A stretch of DNA of 13,794 nt from Actinomycetes bacterium (GTDB taxonomy: Bacteria > Actinomycetota > Acidimicrobiia > Acidimicrobiales > UBA8190), in NCBI GenBank assembly GCA_021798135.1, contig JAJZYI010000053.1, positions 1-13,794 on the forward strand, given 5' to 3'. Of this stretch, positions 6,156 through 12,570 are shown one piece after another (within the stretch, counting starts at the first letter, position 1; the number at the start of each line of letters is the position of its first letter). The position numbers and the translations under genes were made by a program. Under the pieces are notes generated by a model. That model ran no database searches. It had not been told where the DNA came from and saw only the letters and a list, made by a program, of their open reading frames with translations.

Positions 6156-7217
6156 TCATCGCCGACGGTCCCTCGTCAGCACCACGGCGGAGCCCAGGGC
6201 GGCGGCCGTCAGCACCCAGGCAAGGGCGACGGCGACCCACTGCCACCTCGTGGCACCCGGCAGGTACAGGGCGTCGATGCCCGTCAGCACCACCGCGATC
6301 ACGCCGACGAAGAAGCCGACCATGTTCAGTCGGCGCTGCTGGATGTTCGACGCCGTCGCGCCGACGGTCGTGACGTAGCGGGAGAGGGCGGTCAGCTGCT
6401 CGTTCATCTGGTGGCGCTCTTCGGGGGAGAGCGCTGCCGCGGCGTTCAGGTCGTCGGCGATGCGGACGAGGCGTGGATCACCGATGAAGTGCGTCGCGTA
6501 GAGCGACGGCCTGGCCTCGAGTCCCCGTCGCTCGATGCGGCCGGCCTCCTCCAGCCAGGTGTCGGGGTGCCGGACGTCGACGGGCGTGGCGGCGAGCTCG
6601 CGGACCGAGGCGCTCAGCGTCGTCGCCACGTGCCGGGTGCGCGTGAAGTGAGCCGCCAGCACCAGGTACGGGACCAGGGAGCCGGGATCCGCACCGTTGG
6701 GCGCGAACACCCCGATCGAGTTGCGGGACACGAACATCGCGTGGTCGCGGCGCAGGCCGGCGTGCCGCTCCAGCAGGTCGTTCGCCGTCACCTCCGGTGG
6801 CGGGGCCCCGTCGATGACGGCGACCGTCCCGAACGTGGTCCTGCTCGCCCCGGACAGCACCCCCGGCCCGAACGCGTCCGCCAGCGCAGAGTCGAGGATC
6901 GACCTGAGCGTGCGGGCTCCGACAGCCCCCCTGTGGCCGAGCACCACGTCGAAGGAGCCTTCGAACAGGCCGACCGCGTCGTCGAGGGCACCGTCACCGA
7001 GCACGGCGATCACGGTGGCGATCTCGAGCCGGGGCTCGAACATCACCTCGCAGACGACCTGGTCCTCCGACGACCGGTCTCCGGCGATCCACGTGATGGT
7101 GCCACGCACCCTGGCGTCGATCCAGCGCTCGAACGCCGGGGGGATCGGGCTGCCGCCCTGCAGCGGGGGCACGTCCCGACCGACGCTGCACACCTGGACG
7201 AAACCGACGGCGGACAT
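6156..7217 (-). CDS. Unknown protein with two C-terminal membrane helices
   Basis: Predicted 353-aa protein that I do not recognise. The first ~290 residues look like a soluble, mixed alpha/beta region with no signal peptide. A basic stretch (IQQRRLN) then leads into two hydrophobic helices: about 298-319 (MVGFFVGVIAVVLTGI) and about 325-347 (WQWVAVALAWVLTAAALGSAVVL). A basic tail RDRRR ends it. The soluble domain would therefore be cytoplasmic, anchored by a C-terminal hairpin. The stretch before the membrane (ALSPEERHQMNEQLTALSRYVTTVGA) is helical and could be a coiled coil. The layout superficially resembles CorA-like proteins, but no GMN motif is present. The ATG at 7217-7215 has no Shine-Dalgarno; other starts nearby are possible. 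Codon use matches its neighbours. Position and convergence with the glycosidase do not reveal a role. Confidence 0.75.
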   Translation of the reverse strand: MSAVGFVQVCSVGRDVPPLQGGSPIPPAFERWIDARVRGTITWIAGDRSSEDQVVCEVMFEPRLEIATVIAVLGDGALDDAVGLFEGSFDVVLGHRGAVGARTLRSILDSALADAFGPGVLSGASRTTFGTVAVIDGAPPPEVTANDLLERHAGLRRDHAMFVSRNSIGVFAPNGADPGSLVPYLVLAAHFTRTRHVATTLSASVRELAATPVDVRHPDTWLEEAGRIERRGLEARPSLYATHFIGDPRLVRIADDLNAAAALSPEERHQMNEQLTALSRYVTTVGATASNIQQRRLNMVGFFVGVIAVVLTGIDALYLPGATRWQWVAVALAWVLTAAALGSAVVLTRDRRR

Positions 7218-7493
7218 GACCTACGGCGCCGATCTCGCGGTGAGCGGGCCGTCGGCTTGCCGACCGCGCGGCCGGGGCCTGGGCGTGCACGCCTGGACGT
7301 CGCGGCCGGCAGGCCCCGGAACAGGTCCGCTCGAGGCCGGTCCGGCTCCGCACATCCCGATGGTCACAGGTAGACCGGATCCTTCGTCCCTCTCGAGGCC
7401 GGCACGTCCCGCGGCCCGGTTCGCCAGCGGGAGCGTACACGCTCGAGGGGCCGCGACCCCGTTCCTCGGCGGGCCGGCCCCGGCACGCCGAAC

Positions 7494-7553
7494 GGGTCGC
7501 CGGCACGCGGGCTGGGTCGCCGGCACGCGGGCTGGGTCGCCGGCACGCGGGCT
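7494..7553. repeat. Perfect 3 x 20-bp tandem repeat
   Basis: Three identical 20-bp units at 7494-7513, 7514-7533 and 7534-7553, each starting GGGTCGCCGGCACGC. There are no spacers, so this is a minisatellite and not a CRISPR array. Confidence 0.95.
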
Positions 7554-7860
7554 GGCGAGGGCCCGGCGGTGGCGGGTGATGCCCGCCCGGCGTGCGGCGA
7601 GGAGGGTGACGCACCTGGCGGAGAGGAGGCGGTCGCGTGGCGCGGGTCCGGTACCCGTTGGGGCTGTCGCGCTGCGCGCGGCCGGGAGCCCCCGCCAGCT
7701 CGCTGCGGCTCGTCCTCCACCCAGGCTGGTTCGGCGCAACGACGCCCCGGGTGCGGGACGCCGCGACCGGACGGCCGCCAGGATCCCGGCACAGCGGGCG
7801 CACCGGGCCGTGGAGCAGGTCCTCGCGACCGCAGCGAACCCGAGCCAGCCGCCCAAGGTG

Positions 7861-7940
7861 GACGTCGGCCACCGACGGAGAGCGCCGGCCACCGGCGAAG
7901 AGAGCCGGCCGCCGACGGAAGAGCGGGTCGCCGACGCAGA
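7861..7940. repeat. Degenerate 4 x 20-bp tandem repeat
   Basis: Four 20-bp units in register at 7861, 7881, 7901 and 7921, of the type (A/G)(A/G)CGCCGGCCACCGACGGAG with substitutions. The last unit contains GGGTCGCCGACGC, close to the core of the perfect repeat at 7494-7553. It lies just downstream of tRNA-Ser, which is transcribed towards it. Confidence 0.65.
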
Positions 7941-7966
7941 ACGCCGGCGACCGTGTCGCCGGCGTT
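7940..7966 (-). terminator. Strong hairpin downstream of tRNA-Ser
   Basis: A perfect 12-bp stem, AACGCCGGCGAC (7940-7951) with GTCGCCGGCGTT (7955-7966), closes a 3-nt loop. It starts 24 nt beyond the tRNA 3' end on the minus strand. No U-tract follows the minus-strand copy. A terminator for the tRNA transcript is the simplest reading. Confidence 0.6.
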
Positions 7967-7989
7967 TGTCCTGGCCGGAGCCAGTTGAG

Positions 7990-8078
7990 CGGAGAGGGAG
8001 GGATTTGAACCCTCGGACCCAGTTTCCCAGGTCAACTCATTAGCAGTGAGTCCGATTCGGCCGCTCTCGCACCTCTCC
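7990..8078 (-). tRNA. tRNA-Ser (anticodon GCT)
   Basis: The minus strand folds as a class II tRNA. The acceptor stem GGAGAGG pairs with CCTCTCC. The anticodon arm ACTCA-CTGCTAA-TGAGT gives anticodon GCT, which reads AGC and AGU serine codons. A long variable arm follows, then the T arm GAGGG-TTCAAAT-CCCTC. The discriminator base is G, as expected for serine. No CCA is encoded, as is common in actinobacteria. A strong hairpin lies just downstream. Confidence 0.97.
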
Positions 8079-8087
8079 TCGGGGGCC

Positions 8088-8093
8088 AGTGTA
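8088..8093 (-). promoter_or_regulatory. Probable -10 element for tRNA-Ser
   Basis: TACACT on the minus strand fits TANNNT and ends 9 nt before the tRNA 5' base. No good -35 hexamer lies 16-18 bp upstream. Confidence 0.4.
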
Positions 8094-8227
8094 GGTCACG
8101 GCGGCGACGGCCGTCGACGGGCAAAACCCCTGTTGAACGTGGAGGTCGGGCGCCACCTAGCGGTCGGCGTCCTCCCGCGGCCCATGATGCCGCCGGGCCG
8201 CAGGCCAAGGGCCGCTCGCCGTGGTCC

Positions 8228-8370
8228 GTGGCCAGTCGCCGGGCCAGTTGTCCGTGAGCCCTGGGCCGGTGGCCAGTCGCCCGTGGGCCGTGGCCTGGTG
8301 GCCAGTCGCCCGTTGCCGGTCGCCCGTGGGCCGTGAGCCGTGGGCTGGTGGCCAGTCGCCCGTGAGCCGG
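8228..8370. repeat. Degenerate repeats with core GTGGCCAGTCGCC
   Basis: The 13-bp core GTGGCCAGTCGCC occurs at 8228, 8269, 8298 and 8348. It is separated by variable, related stretches rich in CCGTGGGCC and CCGTGAGCC. Spacing is irregular (41, 29 and 50 bp). The tract is noncoding and may be an old, shuffled minisatellite. Confidence 0.75.
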
Positions 8371-8481
8371 CGGCCACGGGCACGACCCGCCACCTGGCCG
8401 GCGTCGGGGCCTTCGCAGAGCCGGTCCGCTCGTGGTCGCCTGGGCCACGAGGGCATCCCCCGGTCCGCCGGCGGGCCCCGC

Positions 8482-8487
8482 TACCGT
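8482..8487 (+). promoter_or_regulatory. Leaderless-type -10 element before NUDIX gene
   Basis: TACCGT fits TANNNT and ends seven nt before an ATG (8495-8497). That ATG opens a 9-codon ORF whose TGA overlaps the NUDIX GTG start (8521). The predicted transcription start is at or next to the ATG. Confidence 0.45.
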
Positions 8488-8494
8488 CGGCACG

Positions 8495-8524
8495 ATGGCC
8501 GGCTCACGCACAGACCCCCGGTGA
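8495..8524 (+). CDS. Possible 9-codon leader ORF
   Basis: ATG at 8495 reads MAGSRTDPR and stops at TGA (8522-8524), overlapping the NUDIX GTG by 4 nt (GTGA). It sits at the predicted mRNA 5' end set by the -10 at 8482. It could be a real leader peptide that feeds ribosomes into the NUDIX start, or the true NUDIX start broken by a one-base indel. Expression is unproven. Confidence 0.3.
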   Translation: MAGSRTDPR

Positions 8525-9057
8525 ACGGGTTGCCGCTGCCGCTGGCTGCCGCTGCGCCCGGTGACGACGAGGGCCGCGGCGCGGAGCCGCTGACGCCCGG
8601 GGTGCGCAGGGCCGGCGGCATCGTCGTCGCCGGCGACCTGCCGCTCGTGGCCCTCGTCCACCGTCCCAAGCGGGACGACTGGGGCTTCCCCAAGGGCCGG
8701 ATCGACCCGGGGGAGCCTGCCGAGGCGTGTGCCCGGCGCGAGGTGCTCGAGGAGACCGGGCTCCGCTGCGTGGTGCTCGGGTTCGCGGGGCACGCCACGG
8801 GGTACGGCCGGCGAAGCGGCCGGCCCAAGCCTGTGGCGTACTGGCTGATGCGGCCCGTCGGCGGCGCCTTCCGGCCCGGCGACGAGGTGGACGAGCTCCG
8901 GTGGTGCGACGTGGCCGGCGCGCTCGGCGCGCTCACCCGCGACCACGACCGTGACCTGCTCATGTCGGTGGCCGGGCGGATCGCGGGGCGGTCGGTCGCC
9001 GGCCGGCCCGCCACGTCGTGGCGGGCTCGCTCGTCCACGGGGGGCGCCGCCGGCTGA
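8521..9057 (+). CDS. NUDIX hydrolase
   Basis: Predicted 178-aa cytoplasmic enzyme that hydrolyses a nucleoside diphosphate linked to another moiety. The Nudix box is intact: G59-x5-E65-x7-R73-E74-V-x-E77-E78-x-G80-L, read as GRIDPGE and REVLEETG. It is preceded by RPKRDDWGFPK, a style common in MutT-like and diadenosine polyphosphate hydrolases. The fold begins at about residue 31 (AGGIVVAG). Residues 1-30 are Ala/Pro/Gly-rich. The GTG at 8521 has no Shine-Dalgarno but overlaps the stop of a 9-codon ORF. Substrate unknown: 8-oxo-dGTP, Ap4A and others are possible. The gene ends just before a hairpin and the rimO promoter, so it need not be in the rimO operon. Confidence 0.9.
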   Translation: MNGLPLPLAAAAPGDDEGRGAEPLTPGVRRAGGIVVAGDLPLVALVHRPKRDDWGFPKGRIDPGEPAEACARREVLEETGLRCVVLGFAGHATGYGRRSGRPKPVAYWLMRPVGGAFRPGDEVDELRWCDVAGALGALTRDHDRDLLMSVAGRIAGRSVAGRPATSWRARSSTGGAAG

Positions 9058-9093
9058 GCGCATGGCGCTGCCGGGGCAGGTGCCACCATGCGC
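9058..9093 (+). terminator. Inverted repeat right after NUDIX stop
   Basis: GCGCATGG (9058-9065) and CCATGCGC (9086-9093) are perfect inverted copies around 20 nt that can form an inner CTGCC/GGCAG stem. It begins at the base after the NUDIX TGA. No U-tract is present. It is a terminator or transcript-end structure candidate. Confidence 0.4.
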
Positions 9094-9096
9094 CAT

Positions 9097-9113
9097 CCGG
9101 GCGACGCGCCCGG
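9097..9113. promoter_or_regulatory. Palindrome at the -35 position of rimO promoter
   Basis: CCGGGCG (9097-9103) and CGCCCGG (9107-9113) form a perfect 7-bp inverted repeat with a 3-nt centre. It occupies the place where a -35 hexamer should lie relative to the -10 at 9120-9125. It could be an operator for a dimeric regulator or a hairpin; the sequence does not decide. Confidence 0.35.
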
Positions 9114-9119
9114 TGCCGG

Positions 9120-9125
9120 TAGATT
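9120..9125 (+). promoter_or_regulatory. Leaderless-type -10 element for rimO operon
   Basis: TAGATT is a good TANNNT match and ends six nt before the GTG at 9132. This puts transcription start at the first base of the start codon. No Shine-Dalgarno is present, which supports a leaderless operon mRNA. Confidence 0.6.
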
Positions 9126-9131
9126 GGCGGG

Positions 9132-10607
9132 GTGGCCGACCGGTACTGGCTGGAGACCTTGGGCTGCCCGAAGAACCAGGTGGACTCGGCCAAGCTCGCG
9201 GGGACCCTCGGTGCGCGGGGCATGGTGCCGGCCGCCGGCCCGGACGAGGCGGACGTGGTGGTGGTGAACACCTGCGCGTTCATCGAGGCCGCCCGCCAGG
9301 AGTCGGTCGACACGATCCTGGAGCTGTCGGCCGCCCGCCGCGCCGGCTCGCGGCTGGTCGTCACCGGCTGCCTCGCCGAACGCTACGGCGACGAGCTGGC
9401 TGCGGCGCTGCCGGAGGTGGACCGCGTCGCCGGCTTCGGCGTCGACCTGCTCGGGCAGCCCTGCGCCCCTGCGGTGACGGGTGCCGTCGCCGCCCCGGCC
9501 CTGACGGGTGCCGTCGCCGCCCCGGTGGCCGTGCCCGAGCCCGTGCCGGTCGCCGGGCCGGTCCGCCGCCCGCCGTCCCCGCGCCCGCCCGGGGCCGCTG
9601 GTGCCGCTGCTGGCGGCGAGCGCCCCCCTCCGGCGTTCGACCTCCTGGAGCTGCCCCGGCCGCCGGCGGCAGCGCCGTGGGCGTACGTGAAGGTGGCCGA
9701 GGGCTGCGACCGCCGGTGCGGCTTCTGCGCCATCCCGTCGTTCCGCGGTCCCCAGCGCTCTCGGGCCGCTGACGCCGTCCTGGCCGAGGTCGACGCGCTC
9801 GGGCCGGCGGTGCGCGAGGTCGTCCTGGTGGCCCAGGACCTGGCGTCGTGGGGGCACGACCGCACGGCGGCCGACGCTGCGGACGCTACCGACGCGGCCG
9901 ACGGGGCCAACGGGAGCGGCGGGAGCGGCCGCCGCAGGGGTGCCGACCGCCCGCTCGTGGCGCTGGTGCGGCGGGTGGCGGCGCGGGTCGAGCGGGTGCG
10001 CCTGCTCTACCTCTACCCGTCGTCGCTGGACGACGCCCTCGTCGACGCGATCGCCGAGACCGGCGTGCCCTACTTCGACCTGTCGCTGCAGCACGTGTCG
10101 CGTCCCCACGTCCAGCGGATGCGGCGGTGGGGCGACGCGGAGCGGTTCCTGGAGCGCATCGCCGCCATCCGTGCGGCGGCTCCGGACGCGGCGCTCCGTT
10201 CCTCGTTCATCCTCGGCTACCCGGGTGAGACCGAGGAGGACCACGACCAGCTCCTGGACTTCCTGGTCGAGGCGCGCCTGGACTGGGCGGGCTTCTTCAC
10301 GTTCTCGCCCGAGCCGGGCACCTACGCCGCCGGGCTCGGCGGCGCCGTCCCCGACGGCCTCGCCGCCGAGCGCCTGCGGGAGTGCGCCGAGGTCCAGGAC
10401 GCCATCACCGAGGAGAAGCGGCGCGACCTCGTCGGCCGCTCCGTCGACGTCCTGGTGGACTCGCCGGGCGTCGGGCGCAGCTGGCGCGAGGCGCCCGAGA
10501 TCGACGGCGTGGTCCACGTCCCCGCGGACCTTCCCGTCGGCACCGTCCACCGGGTCGAGGTGCGGTCGGCCGCAGGGCCCGACGTCTGGGCGGAGCCGGC
10601 CCGGTGA
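9132..10607 (+). CDS. rimO: Ribosomal protein S12 methylthiotransferase RimO
   Basis: Predicted 491-aa radical SAM enzyme that adds a methylthio group to the conserved aspartate of ribosomal protein uS12. The N-terminal UPF0004 domain binds one [4Fe-4S] cluster through C12 (ETLGCPKNQVDS), C48 (VNTCAFIE) and C80 (VTGCLAERY). The radical SAM cluster motif is C192-x3-C196-x2-C199 (GCDRRCGFCAIPSFRG). LYLYPSSLDD, SLQHVSRPHVQRMRRWG and RSSFILGYPGETEEDH follow as expected. A TRAM domain (about 430-491, with EAPEIDGVVHVP) closes it. This signature separates RimO from MiaB. It is longer than usual (~440 aa) through two Ala/Pro/Gly-rich insertions: about 110-165 and about 241-273. Leaderless promoter at 9120. 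Its TGA overlaps the pgsA GTG by 4 nt (GTGA). Confidence 0.97.
   Translation: MADRYWLETLGCPKNQVDSAKLAGTLGARGMVPAAGPDEADVVVVNTCAFIEAARQESVDTILELSAARRAGSRLVVTGCLAERYGDELAAALPEVDRVAGFGVDLLGQPCAPAVTGAVAAPALTGAVAAPVAVPEPVPVAGPVRRPPSPRPPGAAGAAAGGERPPPAFDLLELPRPPAAAPWAYVKVAEGCDRRCGFCAIPSFRGPQRSRAADAVLAEVDALGPAVREVVLVAQDLASWGHDRTAADAADATDAADGANGSGGSGRRRGADRPLVALVRRVAARVERVRLLYLYPSSLDDALVDAIAETGVPYFDLSLQHVSRPHVQRMRRWGDAERFLERIAAIRAAAPDAALRSSFILGYPGETEEDHDQLLDFLVEARLDWAGFFTFSPEPGTYAAGLGGAVPDGLAAERLRECAEVQDAITEEKRRDLVGRSVDVLVDSPGVGRSWREAPEIDGVVHVPADLPVGTVHRVEVRSAAGPDVWAEPAR
9475..9525 (+). repeat. 27-bp tandem repeat inside rimO linker
   Basis: A 24-bp sequence starting TGACGGGTGCCGTCGCC occurs at 9475-9498 and again at 9502-9525. 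It encodes the doubled LTGAVAAP-type peptide in the low-complexity linker between the UPF0004 and radical SAM domains. The exact DNA match suggests recent slippage. Confidence 0.85.
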
Positions 10608-11308
10608 GCATGGCCGACCGAGCCCGGGACGCCGCCGGTGGCCCTGCAGCGCCCGACGGAGCGTCCGGCGAGCCGCTCGCCGGCAGCGACGGCGGAGCCG
10701 AGCGGGCCGTGCCGGCGGGGCGAGCGCCGGCCGGGCGAGCGGCGACCGGTCGCGGCGGGTTCGGCCCGACGGCGCTGGCGACGCCGGCGAACGCGGTGAC
10801 CGTCGCCCGGCTGGTGCTGGCCCCGGTGGTCGTGGTGATGGTGGCCGTCTCCGGGGCGACCTGGCCGGCCTTCGCCCTCGGCTTCCTGATCGCCGCCAGC
10901 GACGGGCTCGACGGCTGGCTGGCACGGCGCCACGGCCCGACCCGGTCGGGCGCGTTCATCGACCCGCTGGCGGACAAGGTCGGCGTGGTGGGGCTGCTCG
11001 CCGTCCTCGCCGCGCGCGGCGCGGTGACGTGGGTGCCGGTGCTGCTGATCGGGCTGCGGGAGGTGTCCATGAGCGTCTACCGCTCGGTGGTGGGCCGCCG
11101 CGGCGTGTCGGTCCCGGCCCGGCCGCTCGCCAAGGCGAAGACCCTCGTCCAGGGGGTCGCGGTCGGCCTGTGCATGCTGCCGCCGCTGGCCCACCAGCGC
11201 GGCCTGCTCGACGCCGTGCTGTGGGCCGCCGCCGCCCTCACGGTGGTGAGCGGCGTCCAGTACCTGGTGGACGGGCGGCGGGCCGCGGCCGCGGGGCGGC
11301 GGCCATGA
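10604..11308 (+). CDS. pgsA: Phosphatidylglycerolphosphate synthase (CDP-alcohol phosphatidyltransferase)
   Basis: Predicted 234-aa membrane enzyme that transfers a phosphatidyl group from CDP-diacylglycerol to glycerol 3-phosphate, the committed step to phosphatidylglycerol. The CDP-alcohol phosphotransferase motif is D100-x2-D103-G104-x2-A107-R108-x7-G116-x3-D120-x3-D124. The x7 is one residue shorter than the usual x8. The fold starts at TPANAVTVARLVLAPVVVVM (60-79). REVSMSVYR and ARPLAKAKT (152-180) are typical. Several membrane helices follow. Residues 1-55 are an unconserved Ala/Gly-rich extension. GTG at 10604 overlaps the rimO stop (GTGA); the ATG at 10610 is an alternative start. The stop overlaps the cinA ATG (ATGA), so translation is probably coupled. 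PgsA versus another CDP-alcohol phosphatidyltransferase is decided mainly by context. Confidence 0.9.
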   Translation: MSMADRARDAAGGPAAPDGASGEPLAGSDGGAERAVPAGRAPAGRAATGRGGFGPTALATPANAVTVARLVLAPVVVVMVAVSGATWPAFALGFLIAASDGLDGWLARRHGPTRSGAFIDPLADKVGVVGLLAVLAARGAVTWVPVLLIGLREVSMSVYRSVVGRRGVSVPARPLAKAKTLVQGVAVGLCMLPPLAHQRGLLDAVLWAAAALTVVSGVQYLVDGRRAAAAGRRP

Positions 11309-12570
11309 AGGTCGAGGTCCTGGCGGTGGGCACCGAGCTGCTGCTCGGCCAGATCGCCGACACGAACGGGGCGTGGCTCGGCGAGCAGCTCGCCCTGGCG
11401 GGCGTGGACTCCCACTTCCACCAGGTGGTGGGCGACAACCTGGAGCGGATCGTGCTGGCCCTGCGGACCGCCCTGGCCCGCGCCGACGGCGTGGTGGTCA
11501 CCGGTGGGCTCGGGCCGACGCACGACGACATCACGCGCGAGGCGATCGCCGAGGTGATGCAGGTCCCGCTGGTCCGGGATCCGGCCATCGCCGAGCGGAT
11601 CCGGGCGCTCTTCGCGTCGCGGGGCCGGGAGATGCCCTCCTCCAACCTCCGGCAGGCCGAGGTCCCCGAGGGGGCGACGCCGATCGAGCAGCGCCAGGGG
11701 ACGGCGCCGGGCCTGGTCTGCCCGGTGGGCCGCAAGGTCGTCTACGCGCTGCCGGGCGTCCCGCACGAGCTGCGCGAGATGTTCGCCAGGGGGGTCCTCC
11801 CCGACCTCCGGCGGCGCCTGGCCGAGCAGGGCGCGACCGGGGTCATCGCCAGCCGGGTGCTGCGGACCTGGGGCCTGAGCGAGTCGGCGCTCGGTGAGCG
11901 CCTCGCCGGTCGGGTGGCGGCGCTCGACGCGGCCGGCGGCAACCCGACCCTGGCCCTGCAGGCCAGCGGGATCGAGGGGATCAAGGTCCGCATCACGGCC
12001 AAGGCGCCCGACCCGGGCTCGGCGGGCGCCATGCTCGCCGCCGAGGAGGCCGAGGTGCGGGCGGCCGTCGGCGACGCCGTGTTCGGCGTCGACGGCGACA
12101 CCATGGAGGCCGCCGTCGGTCGGCTGCTGCTGGAGCGGCACCTGACCCTCGGGCTGGCCGAGTCGCTCACCGGCGGGCTGGTGTCGGCACGGATCGTCGC
12201 CGTCGCGGGGGCTAGCGCCTGGTTCCGCGGCGCCGTCGTGTCGTACGCGCCAGAGGTCAAGTGGCAGGTCCTGGGGGTGCCCGAGGGGCCCGTCGTGTCC
12301 GAGGACGCGGCCGAGGCCATGGCCGCGGGAGCGGCCAAGGTCCTGGGCGCCGACGTCGGCCTGGCGCTCACCGGCGTGGCGGGTCCCGACGAGCTCGAGG
12401 GGAAGGCCCCGGGCACGGTAGTGGTCGGGCTGGTGCTCCCCGGCGGGCCCCCGACCGCACGGCGGCTGCGGCTCCCCGGCGACCGGGAGCGCGTGCGGCA
12501 GATGGCCGTCATCTCGGCGCTCGACCTGGTGCGCCGAGCCCTGCTCGCGGCCGGGCCGCCAGCTCGCTGA
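11305..12570 (+). CDS. cinA: CinA family protein (competence/damage-inducible; NMN amidohydrolase-type)
   Basis: Predicted 421-aa two-domain protein at the end of the rimO-pgsA operon. The N-terminal MoaB/MPT-binding-like (COG1058) domain opens MKVEVLAVGTELLLGQIADTN and has TGGLGPTHDDITREA (66-80), then LPGVPHELREMF (149-160). The C-terminal PncC-type domain (about 268-415) has GLAESLTGGLVSARI (283-297) and LTGVAGPDELEGKAPGTV (355-372). The first domain acts as an ADP-ribose pyrophosphatase in characterised CinA proteins. The second deamidates nicotinamide mononucleotide in NAD recycling. ATG overlaps the pgsA TGA by 4 nt. Length is as expected and both active regions look intact. rimO-pgsA-cinA order is common ahead of recA; recA is not visible here. 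Confidence 0.96.
   Translation: MKVEVLAVGTELLLGQIADTNGAWLGEQLALAGVDSHFHQVVGDNLERIVLALRTALARADGVVVTGGLGPTHDDITREAIAEVMQVPLVRDPAIAERIRALFASRGREMPSSNLRQAEVPEGATPIEQRQGTAPGLVCPVGRKVVYALPGVPHELREMFARGVLPDLRRRLAEQGATGVIASRVLRTWGLSESALGERLAGRVAALDAAGGNPTLALQASGIEGIKVRITAKAPDPGSAGAMLAAEEAEVRAAVGDAVFGVDGDTMEAAVGRLLLERHLTLGLAESLTGGLVSARIVAVAGASAWFRGAVVSYAPEVKWQVLGVPEGPVVSEDAAEAMAAGAAKVLGADVGLALTGVAGPDELEGKAPGTVVVGLVLPGGPPTARRLRLPGDRERVRQMAVISALDLVRRALLAAGPPAR

Larger units (their letters stand above)
7218..7989. other. Long intergenic region with repeats and a possible gene remnant
   Basis: About 770 bp separate the membrane-protein start from tRNA-Ser. It holds a perfect 3 x 20-bp repeat (7494-7553), a degenerate 4 x 20-bp repeat (7861-7940) and a strong hairpin (7940-7966). 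A Shine-Dalgarno-led reading frame from 7637 may be a decayed gene. No other convincing gene was seen on either strand. Confidence 0.5.
7637..8008 (+). pseudogene. Possible decayed ORF with good ribosome-binding site
   Basis: AGGAGG (7624-7629) lies seven nt before a GTG (7637). The frame reads VARVRYPLGLSRCARPG and has coding-like third positions for about 45 codons. The frame then turns Arg/Ser-rich and runs into tRNA-Ser at 7990. A different frame nearby (about 7785-7865) reads plausibly as protein (AHRAVEQVLATAANPSQPPK). One indel near 7775 could join the two. No family recognised; it could equally be noise in GC-rich DNA. Confidence 0.2.
8079..8520. other. Intergenic region between tRNA-Ser and NUDIX gene
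   Basis: About 440 bp with the divergent promoters of the tRNA (left) and the NUDIX gene (right) and a degenerate repeat tract at 8228-8370. ORFs crossing it are repetitive Arg/Gly/Pro/His peptides without start signals. I see no gene. Confidence 0.5.

Noticed and set aside
7494..7553. CRISPR-like array
   Set aside because: The units are directly adjacent with no spacers, and no cas gene is present.
7990..8078. tRNA-Ser as an attachment site of an integrated element
   Set aside because: I saw no second copy of the tRNA end, no integrase and no phage-like gene in the window.
8481..10925. An 814-codon minus-strand open frame
   Set aside because: It is antisense to NUDIX and rimO, both with intact family motifs. 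Its length reflects scarcity of stop codons in GC-rich DNA.
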